Below, piece after piece: positions 36,774 to 49,056 of a DNA stretch of 64,000 nt. A program made the translations under genes and the position numbers. Numbering within the stretch: the stretch's first letter is position 1; each line of letters starts with the position of its first letter. The notes below the pieces were generated by a model. The model saw only the letters and a program-made list of their open reading frames with translations. It was not told the origin of the DNA and did not search any database. Origin of the DNA: Panaeolus papilionaceus (Eukaryota > Basidiomycota > Agaricomycetes > Agaricales); assembly GCA_015501605.1 (NCBI GenBank), contig JADNRZ010000037.1, positions 1 through 64,000 of the forward strand. The letters are read 5' to 3'.

Positions 36774-38070
36774 TTGTACAGTCCCCAGTTATGTGTCCAA
36801 ACCATAGTTGTACAGTCCACTGTACAACCACAGTCCACTGTAGAATAACAGTAGGGGACGATTTCTGGGATGATTTCCGGGGGTGGGGGATGGGTAGGGG
36901 GATGGGTAGGGGGTTGGGGATAGGGGGGATGGATGGGGGGATACTGGATAGGGGCTGATGGCTTATCTGGCTGGGTGGGGGTTGGGCAAATGTTGTCGGA
37001 TAGATATGATATGGGTATGGGGGCGTAGAGAAAAAAATCAGGATCCCGGAATGGGTATTTTCGGGGTGGAGGGATCAGCGGTTGGCGAGCAATTAAGGAA
37101 ATACACTCTCAGAGCCAGCGATAAATCAAAATAAATCGAAAAAATAATATAAATCGCAAATAGCGCGCTCAATTCTGCTCCGATTGGGCTGAAATTTTGA
37201 ACGCAGCCTCCCACATATGATCCCTATCGACCCTTAAAAAATGTTTTTTTACATGGGTCACTTGAAAAGCGCCTATCTTTGGCCCAAACAGTATCCTGCT
37301 CAATATTGCACCGCTCTGGGCACTATTTTGGGTGATCTATATATTGTTAGAAAGCTATTAACAGCCTCTATAAGATCCCACCATCCGATCTGCTAATTTG
37401 TACCAGCATCCCAGCAGATCAGGTTCGCTTTTTCCGCTTTTTCAGCCCCTATTCCCCCTACTACAATTATTTCCTCGATATTGCTTCGCTTTTGGCACCA
37501 TTTGGGGGGATATATATATCATTAGAAAGGTATACACTATATCTATCCATTCATCCAGTCCAATCTGCCAAATGTGGCCACAGAAGCAGCAGATCTGCTC
37601 TGGTTATTGTGCATTGATTAAATGAGCCCCTATTTACAAATCAAATCTTCGTCCTGATCAGGAATATTAGTGTGATGTCATTGATCCCATTTAATCTCAT
37701 CAATCCTCATTAATTAGCTTCGCTTTTTTGGGAAATTGGCATCACTGATCTGCTTCCAGGCACTAATGACACCACACTAATTAATTAATCCTCCCCCACA
37801 AATATTGCAGCATTAATTGCACCGCTTTTTAGCTATTTTTTATTATAAATATATATATCACCAAAAAGCTACAAATGCCTACTTTCAGGATCTGAAGACA
37901 GATTATAAATGTTGTGCTTATGGAGGGAGCAATTGCATTTCGCATTTTGGGTACTAGAGCGTGGGAACACCCCTTGATCCTCCTTCTCCTCCTCCTCCCT
38001 CCGCTTTTTTGGCTTCATTCCTCCACTACCCCTGCAGCTATCACTCCGAAACTTGGCACACCTCTACATA
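36774..38070 (+). repeat. Left arm of fold-back element 2
   Basis: The outer part has a run of G-rich words (GGGGGATGGGTAGGGGG) at 36880-36960. The middle has CGCTTTTTCAGCCCCTATTC-like and ATATATATATCATTAGAAAG words. The inner part carries the GGAGGGAGCAATTGCATTTC block shared with element 1. Confidence 0.85.
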
Positions 38071-39236
38071 ATCATTATTCAATGGCTCTCACCAGCCCAA
38101 CAGTGAAAATACACACTATCTTGCATTCTATCACCATATTAATACATATTCCCTCAAATTCCCAAAAAAGCGCACCAAAGTATAATGCTTCTGCATGGTT
38201 TATGCTAGTAGATGATATTTATATATCAATATTGCATACTGGAGATTTGAAATTCAATAGAAGTGCATTATATATCCCTATATTTGCATGTAGAATTACC
38301 AGATTGTATATTTCTGTTAGTCTGGGCTCCTATGGCTTTATCTATTAGTATTTCACTCCATATACACATCTCTAGCCTTGTCCAAGCGTTCATATACATC
38401 ATATTTAATGTTCTACACAGCCCACCACCTAATACATTGAGCCACATTTGTAATATTAGCCAATATACATCCCAGGCTTAAAATACACTATTTTGCGATT
38501 TACCATACAATAGCAGCATGATTTATACTTCATAAATAGTAGGAAATGAACATATCAACTCTAGTTACACAATGCAAAAAACCACAAGTGATTTGGACAA
38601 GTGTAGCCATCTGTAGGTTCAATATGGTGGGCAACCATCATAGTTGATGCTATGTGTTTCAAGAATACACACCATCATCAGTACATCAAACTAGTTCTGA
38701 CGGCTTTTTTGAGGCTCTACCCTTCCACAATCATCCAAATCACTTCAAACCTTTTGTGAACATTACATATCATGTCTCTTCATCTGTCTGTCTGTTCTGA
38801 TTAAATTATTTTGCTTCTGATCCTCTGTCATAAGCTTATCAGTGGAAATTTGGACGATTTTGAGAACTGCTCAGAATTCTTTGGGGGTGGGCTACTTTTG
38901 AAGGCACAATTGACGCGTCCTGAGAGCAGTTTGGAGCATGTTGAAGCGGTCAATAGTCATGAATATATTCACAAATTACCATTCTGCATTCCCTGAAGCA
39001 GTATTTAGTGTTTTCTATTCTGTTGCTTGAACTTTTGAAGCAGTTGAGTGTCAAGTTCAATGCTTGTATATGTAATGAGTAATATTCATAAGTTTTTTCA
39101 GCAGCAGAAGAGCCAAAAGAATGTATTAATAGGTATATATGGTACAAATATGATATTATGATATGTAATTGTTGAATAGAATGAGTGGAACCATGTCAAT
39201 TTGCATATAAGCGGAGGTATATACACATATATAGTA

Positions 39237-40533
39237 TATGTAGAGGTGTGCCAAGTTTCGGAGTGATAGCTGCAGGGGTAGTGGAGGAATGAAGCCAAAA
39301 AAGCGGAGGGAGGAGGAGGAGAAGGAGGATCAAGGGGTGTTCCCACGCTCTAGTACCCAAAATGCGAAATGCAATTGCTCCCTCCATAAGCACAACATTT
39401 ATAATCTGTCTTCAGATCCTGAAAGTAGGCATTTGTAGCTTTTTGGTGATATATATATTTATAATAAAAAATAGCTAAAAAGCGGTGCAATTAATGCTGC
39501 AATATTTGTGGGGGAGGATTAATTAATTAGTGTGGTGTCATTAGTGCCTGGAAGCAGATCAGTGATGCCAATTTCCCAAAAAAGCGAAGCTAATTAATGA
39601 GGATTGATGAGATTAAATGGGATCAATGACATCACACTAATATTCCTGATCAGGACGAAGATTTGATTTGTAAATAGGGGCTCATTTAATCAATGCACAA
39701 TAACCAGAGCAGATCTGCTGCTTCTGTGGCCACATTTGGCAGATTGGACTGGATGAATGGATAGATATAGTGTATACCTTTCTAATGATATATATATCCC
39801 CCCAAATGGTGCCAAAAGCGAAGCAATATCGAGGAAATAATTGTAGTAGGGGGAATAGGGGCTGAAAAAGCGGAAAAAGCGAACCTGATCTGCTGGGATG
39901 CTGGTACAAATTAGCAGATCGGATGGTGGGATCTTATAGAGGCTGTTAATAGCTTTCTAACAATATATAGATCACCCAAAATAGTGCCCAGAGCGGTGCA
40001 ATATTGAGCAGGATACTGTTTGGGCCAAAGATAGGCGCTTTTCAAGTGACCCATGTAAAAAAACATTTTTTAAGGGTCGATAGGGATCATATGTGGGAGG
40101 CTGCGTTCAAAATTTCAGCCCAATCGGAGCAGAATTGAGCGCGCTATTTGCGATTTATATTATTTTTTCGATTTATTTTGATTTATCGCTGGCTCTGAGA
40201 GTGTATTTCCTTAATTGCTCGCCAACCGCTGATCCCTCCACCCCGAAAATACCCATTCCGGGATCCTGATTTTTTTCTCTACGCCCCCATACCCATATCA
40301 TATCTATCCGACAACATTTGCCCAACCCCCACCCAGCCAGATAAGCCATCAGCCCCTATCCAGTATCCCCCCATCCATCCCCCCTATCCCCAACCCCCTA
40401 CCCATCCCCCTACCCATCCCCCACCCCCGGAAATCATCCCAGAAATCGTCCCCTACTGTTATTCTACAGTGGACTGTGGTTGTACAGTGGACTGTACAAC
40501 TATGGTTTGGACACATAACTGGGGACTGTACAA
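39237..40533 (-). repeat. Right arm of fold-back element 2
   Basis: Reverse complement of 36774-38070, same length. ORFs here duplicate those of the left arm (37398-37625 equals 39682-39909 in protein). Confidence 0.85.
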
Positions 40534-42516
40534 GTACATTCCCTCATACATAAATCTAGCGTCTATGGCTGTTTGAGGGAAAGAAGTCAACACTTCAGCC
40601 GTTTCCTTCAATCTCGTGTTCCAATGACAGTTCAATGAATCTATGTGTCTCAAGTTGCTGTCTAATGTCTTGTGAGCATGGTAGGATGTAGCAATCAGGT
40701 TGGGCTGGCCATGTGTAGAGAATGTTTTTGAGACAGTGGCATTGAACAGATCTGGGTCGCAAAATGAAGGACCAACAACACCAGAGGCTAGTGCTTCTCG
40801 ATGTAATCGGTGCACGTCAGCAATTAGAGCACCACAGGTTTGAAGAAGGTCAGGAAGTTTTAGGAATTTGTCAGTAGAGCCATCGCTAGAGTCAACAATG
40901 TCATAGTGATGGAACAACCACATTAGCATATGATAAGCTAAACCTCTCACATATATATAGCAGTCACAGTTGAAGATACGCATTTTCGCATATGCAAATC
41001 GTGAGAGGTTCTTCTTCTTTTCTGAAGCAGAGAGTTCGGTGACTGTGTCTTTGTGCTGGTAGGCGACTGGATCAAAGATGCTGAGGCACACGCCAGATAG
41101 ACACACGGCAATGAATGTTGAACAACTGTTCTCAGTGAGGATATCAGGGAGGTGATCCCACACAGGATCTGAGGTAAGATCAGGATTGGAGAGGCTTTGA
41201 CATGCAATAAGGTAACTCACCATCTGTATCAAAATAATCTTTAACAAAAGCGGCATAATAGAAAAGCAATAAATGCTGGAGTAGAGTGCAGCTTAATGTG
41301 TACAATGATGGCGAGGGCAAGTTGCTGCTCGCGAATGTTTGCATCAAACCTAGGAAAGATTCAGCTATTGTAGACGTGCAGTAATAGATTCCACTGCATA
41401 TGATGGTGTTTTCCAGTGAAATTGTCATCTTCAACGTGTTTGGTTTTAAGAATCTAAGGAAAATTTGATTGAGTTGATGTAAAGGACCCATCACGGGAGA
41501 CATCCATGACAGTGTATCGAACTCACAATTTCATTCCTGCTGTCAGCCACATGTACTCATACATCCATCAATCCGAAAGTGGATCCAACCAAGCTAACTT
41601 GTGACAAGAGTCTGTACAAATGGAATTATCAGGGTCAGTTTTGGAAGAGGCAATGATGCACAATTGGCTACCAGTGATAACTTCCAAAAACCAACCAAAG
41701 CCATTGTCATGGGGTTCCATCCATGTAACAGCACCTTTCAAACAAATCTGAGACCATGTCGTTTGGCTGTAAGGGAAAAGTCCGTTGAGAGGACACATGA
41801 AAAGACCCCTTGTACAACTCCACACAACCGAATCCGATGAAAGAGGAAGTGATTTGACCTGCTCGATGGCGAGAGGCAAATGTGTTGTTTGGGCTATTTT
41901 CCTGTTGGCATCCAGTGCGCAGTTATAGAGATCTATGAGGGTGCCTTGACACAGAGTTGGGTTAACGCTATCAGAGGCAAAATCTGTAAATGCACATGGA
42001 ATCAGTTATTTATGAACAAAGCTACTCGGGAGTAAACTGGTGAACCTTCAATATCAACAACAGCACCCAAGGGGAGGATACTGTTCAAGCTTTCTCTGTT
42101 GAATACACATTGTTGAGGGGAAGGATCCACAAACAAGACATGTTTATTAGCAAAGGTCGATAGAAGGTACTGCACATCAGTGAACTCTGAGTGATCGACC
42201 AATTGGATGGTAGATGCTCCATTGCAAAGGAGACGGGGTCGCAAAACGCCACAACCAATGTCCACATAGTGACTTTGAAGACAGTCTTCCCACTTGCTGA
42301 GATGATCTTGTATGACAGCATCCTGAAAACTGATTAAAATAGGTCATGATTACAGCACCAATCACTTACATGAAATGCAATGTCTATGGCATGTTCAACC
42401 CCATCAGTCTTGAAAAATTTGAAGGTGTGTAAGAAAGGCTGAAAAAAAGCATCAACATCACAATTGTTGGAATTATGGAGCCGGCTAATCCAGCATTCGT
42501 AGTTTATAATCTCCAT
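40534..42516 (-). pseudogene. Orphan multi-exon gene, cut by fold-back element 2
   Basis: Exons in coding order: 42516-42370, 42322-42046, 41983-41527, 41453-41221 and 41168-40534. All phases agree across four GT-AG introns (47-73 nt), giving 583 codons before the element. One in-frame TGA lies in exon 3 (41568-41570). The ATG at 42516 is supported by exon 1 being exactly 49 codons in phase. I recognise no domain: the protein begins MEIINYECWISRLHN and has a Leu/Tyr-rich helical region and no transmembrane anchor or signal peptide. The C-terminus is replaced by the terminal repeat of element 2. A 5' fragment of a second copy lies at 52866-52998. Confidence 0.6.
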
Positions 42517-42679
42517 ATTAGCTCAGTAAGATAAGAATTTATATTATTAATTATATTACTCAGTAGTTACATTAATGACTTCTTATCTAGGTATTTAAGT
42601 ACTTAGCTATGTAGTTGGTATATTAGTGTTATTGTGCAATACATCGGTTTCACCCTCTGCGACCCATGCTGCCAACAAC
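42465..42679 (-). repeat. Uninterrupted copy of the sequence split by the giant element
   Basis: It covers the promoter region and first codons of the orphan gene at 40534-42516. Its reverse complement reads without a break where the outer copy is split between 28607 and 52866 (...AAGTACTTAAATACCTAG...). It serves as the empty-site reference. Confidence 0.75.
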
Positions 42680-45170
42680 AATAACCGACAAGAATGACAG
42701 AAATAAGTTGCCAACCTTGGGAACAGAGATTGTTGAAAAATTCGTTTTGGGCACATGGAAAAATCCATGATTAATGGGCCAAGTCTGATAGCTTGACTTG
42801 TCTACTGACTCATTAGTGATAAGGGTGGGGTGACCGCCACTTGGAGGGACCAAATTTCCAAAGCAAGCCCACACATTGGACAGTTGTAGGCTGGCGAGAT
42901 ACTGCTTTAGTGTTAGATTTGTTTTCACAGAATTGTTGACGGAAAGTAAGTATTTCTCGTTCTTCGTTGTGGTATTCTTTTTACGCGTTGAACGTCTTGG
43001 ACCAGGGTCATTCTTGGCCAAGTTTGAGGACGATTTATCTTTGGACGTGTCCACCACATCATTACATGAACCAGGTGGTGACACATGGTCGTTGTGATCG
43101 GACATGCAGGGCAGGTTGCGATTAGAGGTTGAGGGCAGGGGGACGCTACCAGTTGAAGGACATGGAGAGACAGAGGGTGAACAGTGTCGCACAGATGTTG
43201 CAGGTGTGCTGGAAGGACCCGCTGCAGCCGCAATTCCAGTGTTGTTTGAATTGGCTGTTGGTAAAATTGGGTGATCTGTAAACCATCGTCAAAATGAATG
43301 GAGACATGATGGCAGTTTGCTTTGCACACCGACACAAAACCAAGTCTTATCATTATCATCTAACAAAGGAACCATATGCTCGAGTTGATTTGCAAGCTTT
43401 GAGATCGCCTCGGGTAACGTCTTTTCGGCACGAGCCAAAGAAAACAATGTGTCCCAGATATTTGACTCCATAGAACGGATAGTGGGAGGTTTATTGTTTC
43501 CAAGGCAAATTGAAAGCTGTAGTTACAATACATTAGCTCTGACAGAGAGAGTACGAAAAGTGCATTACATACCTGGAGAAGTGATCTACAGTCCCAAGCA
43601 TGCTGATACAGTTTCAAATTACAAAGGAGAAATATTGGTGATATCAGGCTAGCGATGTGTAGCGGGAGATGGAACACAAGGGGTGTGCATTTCAATGATA
43701 ATATGGGTTCATGGTCAAGGTGTCTGTAGGGTATAGGATACAAATTGAACATGCAATGTCATAGGACATGATGTACTCTTGGTCACTAACAATATCTTCA
43801 TCCAAGTCAGGAAGAGCCCCACTTTCCCAAAAGTTATGTTGCAATAAGTAGGTGAGATATGTGACAGCCATTTGTACATTGAGGTACATGTGGTGCATAT
43901 CTATTGAGGAACAGAGTGCATTAATCGTTTGATATTGATAGTGTAATGGGTCATCTTTTCCAGATCCTAAAGGAAGGGGGAAAGTAGGTGATGATTTGCC
44001 AATAAAGTTGACAAAGGATTCTACCAGAGAACTCCAACCTCTCAGCCTTCTGTCAAAAATCCCTGGTGGAGAGAAGTTGGTGGGGATTGAATGTGCATGT
44101 AAGGTGGATGTGTGTTGATACATATGGGCATAACAGATGTCTAGAATGCGGAGGGCGCATATGAAAGACACCATGCGGACAGTATCTGATAAGGAAGGCT
44201 TAGGGAGTACTTTACGCTCTCCCCTGAGTACCCTAGAGACTCCCTAGGGACTCTTCACCTTATTTCTCAATTTATGGCATAGATTTTTATTGAATCTCTA
44301 CATACTATAGAGATAGTAGATGCCCTATATTATCATTTCATATATTTGGGAGAGATCCTTCAGAATTTTGTATATTACACAAGATAGTCAAAGTCCATAG
44401 TGAGTCCCTAGGGAGTCTGCAGCTCTTGACAGACCTGGGATTACTTTAGTGTTGATTATTTGCATTTTCATTGGCATTTGTCATCTGCTTATTATCACCA
44501 TTATACCAGGCTAATAACAGCAATGACAAGAGCTTATCTAATAGAATTTCTAAAGGATTAAAACATATCTACATAGCTTTGGATCAAGTATATGCTGTGA
44601 ACCAAAAATCTCACAATACTGATCCAGATGACTGGCTTACAGGATAACTAATTGTTGGAATGAATATATACACAAATATTTGAGAACATATATTTCATAA
44701 TTTGTCTGATATCACCATAAATCTTGGATTGGATACCAGACTCCCTACCAAGTCAGTAGGGAGTCAGTAGGGAGTCTGTATGCCTCTCTTTGGCTTATTA
44801 TGTCAGAAAAGTAAATTTGAGCAAATATGTGAAAAGTCTGTAGAGAGTCTATAGAGAGTCTCATGAGTCCCTAGGGAGTCCCTAGGGTAGTCAGGGGAGA
44901 GTGAGAAGTTCTGGGCTTAGGTGGAGATTTGTCCATGTCAGCATTTTGTATCTTGAGGAGGAGTCGCATAGACTTTGAAATGACATCTTGTCCTTTTAGG
45001 ATTCCCGTTGCACAGGTCCCCGCCGACATGAACAGAGACTAAAAGTTGTTATAATCGCATGTATTATGGGCTAGACATACATACCTTAGCCATGTCCATT
45101 GACTTACGGACCGCATAGGATATCATGAACAAGTTGCTTTCCCAAGGATACTTCCGTAGCAACTGTGATT
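42650..45170 (-). pseudogene. Orphan multi-exon gene interrupted by a fold-back MITE
   Basis: Coding pieces in order: about 45169-45086 (KYPWESNLFMISYAVRKS); a 45038-44914 exon ending DMDKSPPKP; then, across the insertion 44205-44913, SLSDTVRMVSFICALRILD continuing to about 43740; a piece with FHLPLHIASL ending at a GTATGT near 43574; an exon with MESNIWDTLFSLARAEK (from about 43511) ending WFCV near 43330; and a long Ser/Pro/Thr-rich, low-complexity exon from about 43275 to the stop near 42650. The junction near 43740 needs a frameshift. No domain is recognised; a YDIAC stretch recalls KDZ transposases but nothing else matches. Its 5' end is uncertain. Confidence 0.45.
44205..44913. mobile_element. 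Fold-back MITE 1 with AGTCCCTAGGGA repeats (709 bp)
   Basis: Flanked by an exact 8-bp target duplication GGCTTAGG (44197-44204 and 44914-44921). The ends form inverted repeats: CTCTCCCCTGAGTACCCTAG near the left and its complement near the right. The element carries many copies of GACTCCCTAGGGACTC or its complement. No coding capacity. It sits in an exon of the orphan gene at 42650-45170. The 8-bp duplication suggests hAT- or KDZ-type transposition. Confidence 0.8.
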
Positions 45171-45573
45171 GTCAAAAAAGCGAATCAAATGAAGACAGAT
45201 CTGCTGTTGTTGCCATAGTTTAGAGTTGGAGGAAGAGAGAGGAAGAGAAACACAGAGCAAAGTGAATCATCATCGGTAACATGGTGAGACATCAGCGCAT
45301 AAAATATGAAGCAGGAAGGCCAAACCACCAAAATTTTACATTTAGAGGGTCGTAGATGTGTATATATGCTGTATGATTTTACATAGGATTTAGATACAGG
45401 CATGCAGTTGGTTGGAATGAACCAGAGTCGTTATGCCATGAATGCCAGGTTGAGGAACGGTGCAGGTACACCCGAATAGATAGATGTAGAACTTGTTTCA
45501 ATTGTTATTTGGTGAGATGGGATGATGGATCAAAACATAACTAAAAACTAAAAGAGACCAACAACTCATTTAT

Positions 45574-48500
45574 CTACTCAGGTACCCCAACCATGATGAC
45601 CCAGCGAATGTTTGTTGCTAGATTCCACTTTTGATTTGGGAAATAAGCTCCCAACGTGTATCCCACCACAATGAACAATCCACGGGGAATTTCACCATCC
45701 CATAAGGGAAGGCGCTCCAATTGCGAGATATCATTTTGGAAGTTGAAGTTGGTATTACGTGAGTCATAGATGGGAACTGCATGCGGAAAGGCAGCACAGC
45801 AGCTATCAGGTCAATAAACATGTAATGTCAGTGCAGAAATATACATACTGGTTGAGTTAGCGGACAGCGACATTGCCTCAGATTTTGTTGTCTTAGAAGG
45901 AGCGGGTTCAGTAGCAGTGCTTTGAGAAAGAGTAAACATGTGGTCATCATTATTTTCTGCAAACAGAGAAGCATTTGAGGCTAAGACAGGCATGCATTAG
46001 CAGAAGCATGTAAAAGCGATCAATTAGAATGATACCTTGATCTTGAACGAAGTCAGGATCCCAATCTGATCAAGTAGAAAATTGAAGCGCCGATTGAGAA
46101 ACTTGGGCCGCAATGGCATTAACATTGAAGATCATGCAGCAGAATGCCACAAGACGTTCCCATTCTTGCTTATGGAGAATGACACTAGCCATCTTCTGGG
46201 AGAGACCGACAGGCTTAGGAGCTGTAATATGTGAGTCCCACAAATATCCGCTAGACATTGCGATGGCAGGTATGTCTCCGTGATAGACATTGTATTGTAA
46301 GATGTTGTTGATCCAGACTTGTCGAAGTTGAACTTCAAGAGGAGAGAGTCGACTTGGGTTAATGAATCTCCCACTCTGAGTGAAAGTAAGAATTGAAAAC
46401 ACAGTGCTGGAGTGTACATCTTAAGTACAGGAACAATAGGACACAAGAGACAATTGACTTACTTTGGGTTCATGCTGAACTTCTCAGTCCCCCTGGAGTA
46501 CCATAGGGAGTCCCTAGGGACTCTCTGGACTCCCTACGGACTTTTTACATATATTACCTAAATTTGATGTTTTGATAGGTTTCAGACAAATCCATATACA
46601 GAGTCCCTAGGGAGTCCCTACGGACTCTGTAGGGACTCCCTAGGAACTCTGATGGACTCCATCAGGACTCCACAGGGACTCCAGGAAAATTGGATAATGC
46701 AAATGTAGATGACTCTGATGTAGATAATAATTAGTCATTACAATATATGGACAATTGTACTCACAGTATTTCCCATAATCACCTTGTATTACTGCTGGAG
46801 TCCCAGGAAGTCCCTAGGGAGTCTGCACAGAGTCTGTAGGGACTCCCTAGAGACTCTGTATATATGAATTTGTCTGAAACCTATCAAAACATCAAATTTA
46901 GGTAATATATGTAAAAAGTCTGTAGGGAGTCTGGAGAGTCCCTAGGGACTCCCTTGGGACTCCTGTGACTCCAGCACATATATTACAAATTTCTTGTAAT
47001 ACAAGGTAATTTTGCCTTGTTTTTTTGTTTGTTTGCGCTGTCCTTGTATGCTGGAGTTGCAGTTGAGGGTGTCCACAGTTGTGTTAGGTGACAATGCTGT
47101 GTTTTTTGGCAGAGAGTCCCTAGGGAGTCCCTAGAGAGTCCATACAGTACTCAGGGGGGACTGACAAGTACTCAGTTCATGTCAGGTGTCTTGGTAACCC
47201 ACGTGGAAAAGACAACCTGGCCCCAACCCATGTTTGAAGACCAACTGCTAAATCTTCCTTTCCTGCATGGACAGGTGAGTACAAAAAACCAGCACAATGA
47301 GGGGCAACAAATGTTACGTACTTCAAGTTGGCCAATCCAGTGTAAGTCTCAGCCAGAAGTGGATCGTGAAGTTTAAGGTCATTGACTTTGCAAGCAGAGG
47401 GCAAAGGGGGGCATAGCCTGAGGGATTTTCTGTTGCTTGGAGCTGTGTTAGGCTCATCAATGTTAAAACCAGCAGGGATCAGATGAGCCAGGTCTTTCAT
47501 GGACATCATAGGCATCAAGGTCGAACTAACAGTGGCTTGGACACCAGTGATGGCAGGGGAAGGGGTTGGACCACTGGGTATGGTTGGAGGCACAACCTCA
47601 CTGACAACTGGAGAAGCACCAGCGGAGGCAGAAGCATTGCTTGTGTTTGCAGGGAGGATGACAGGTCCATGGGCATTTCTCCCAATAACACCAGGTGTGT
47701 TAGGAGTAGGAAGTCCTGATGAGCTAAGGTTGGGCTTGGTAGGTGATTGGGAGGCAGGAGTGGTCACAACGACTTGGGGGGTTGTGGGTGCTAACGCGCT
47801 CTTGTTGGAACATGCAACTGCCTTTGCCTTCCCCTTTTTTTTCTGAGAGGGTTTACGTCCTGCCTTGGTCGGAGTGGATGGTGATGCAGTGGTAGAAGAC
47901 GCCACCTGAGACATAGCCGCAGGGCTCAGTGAATGGATGGTTGGAAGGGGAGACGGAGGATGGGCAGAAAAATGCCTGACTGCCGTGGACCATGCGTTTC
48001 CCTGGGAATGAGATGGGGATGGGGAAGGTTGATTGCTGTTGGACATCTGCAGCAATCCCATGAGGAAGTCCTTGTTTTGTAAGGCGGTTTGGATGAAGTC
48101 ATTGGGCAAGGCGACATCGAGCCCGCCAGGAAAGGGGCTAGATAGACTGGGCAAAACATGAGACTTGAGCGTAACACACAAAAAGAAAGATATCACATAT
48201 GGCTTGGAAGAAGGCACGGAAGAAGGCACGGAAGAAGGCATGCTCTGTCCTCTAAGAGAAGGCTCAGGAGAGTATCCAGTTGGATTAGCAATTACGACGG
48301 TGTCTGTGGAGGTTGTAGACACAGGGTCAGAGTAGGGGACCTTCTGGGTATGCAAACCCTCAGGATCAGGTGGAAGAGGTCCATCGTCACTATACAACTG
48401 TAAATGAGATTTTGTAAGAAGAAAAAAAATAAACAACGAGCTCACATGAACCCTATATTGTCTTCATCCATTTTGGAGTCATCGAGATCGGACAACTCTG

Positions 48501-49056
48501 AATCATCATCTGCTACAGCTTCTGTGACAACAAAACTCTCAATGATGTTGGTATCAAGCTCAGGACTAAAGGCATATTCAATAATAAATTGGATGAGCGA
48601 GAACAGAGCACAGGAAAACGCACTCAGCTTTGGACGCTGAGTGTTCGACTGCAAGACGGTTTCGTTTGACATTGCAAGATGTTTGGCCCTGATCAACGTC
48701 CGAATGGGCAGTGCATGACCTTATGCATACGCCAGAAAGCAAACATTGGACCTAAAGATAAAAGTTTAATCCTACCTGGTTCGACGACGAGGGCGAGGAA
48801 GAGACGTTGATGCATTCAGGTCGGTGACAACCCACATGGAAGGCTTTCCATGGTACATGTCATCCCCCGGATCAAGGGGCCGGTTGCTGACAAGTGACAG
48901 CTCTGAACAACAGGACTTAAGACCACCCTGGAATAGATGACTTACACAAGATTTTCATCGCAATCAGAAACCATCAAGGGCCGGTGTCGGTGCAGAGGAA
49001 GACTTGGAACGAGTAGTGTGAGAGGAACCAGTTGGCTTAACGGTGAAGGAAGTCAT
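45574..49056 (-). pseudogene. Orphan multi-exon gene (about 765 codons), interrupted by fold-back MITE 2
   Basis: Exons in coding order: 49056-48972, 48902-48776, 48688-48446, 48389-47322, 47262-47182 joined across the MITE to 46474-46463, 46406-46036, 45956-45849 and 45776-45574. All phases agree and total 766 codons once the MITE and one duplicated target are left out. The middle exon is Ser/Pro/Thr-rich with a basic patch (KPSQKKKGKAK), likely disordered. The last exon holds WDGEIPRGLFIVVGYT and a conserved Trp-Val-Ile stretch that I have met in uncharacterised Agaricomycete proteins. Damage: MITE insertion in exon 5 (stop at once at the element border) and an in-frame TGA at 46070-46072. 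Function unknown. Confidence 0.65.
46475..47174. mobile_element. Fold-back MITE 2 with AGTCCCTAGGGA repeats (700 bp)
   Basis: Flanked by GTTCATG on both sides (46468-46474 and 47175-47181), a 7-bp duplication that may extend to 8 with one mismatch. The ends are related to MITE 1 (AACTTCTCAGTCCCCCTGGA on the left). The interior is a second inverted repeat: 46540-46620 pairs with about 46850-46925 (ATTACCTAAATTTGATG and its complement). No coding capacity. Inserted in exon 5 of the gene at 45574-49056. Confidence 0.8.

Larger units (their letters stand above)
36774..40533. mobile_element. Fold-back DNA element 2 with 1,297-bp terminal inverted repeats
   Basis: The arms 36774-38070 and 39237-40533 are exactly equal in length, which implies no net indel since the arms became identical. 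The termini begin TTGTACAGTCCCCAG; this word recurs about 40 bp inside the arm (CATAGTTGTACAGTCC). No long target duplication is seen. The 1,166-bp centre has no coding capacity. It interrupts the C-terminal coding region of the gene at 40534-42516 on one side and abuts helicase sequence on the other. Confidence 0.8.

Noticed and set aside
37398..38348. ORFs in the left arm of fold-back element 2
   Set aside because: They recur identically in the other arm (39196-39393, 39682-39909), a result of the inverted repeat, with no recognisable protein.
43692..44174. KDZ-type transposase suggested by a YDIAC stretch
   Set aside because: None of the other KDZ landmarks (zinc-binding CxxC, GxG...DGE region) are visible nearby; kept as an orphan gene.
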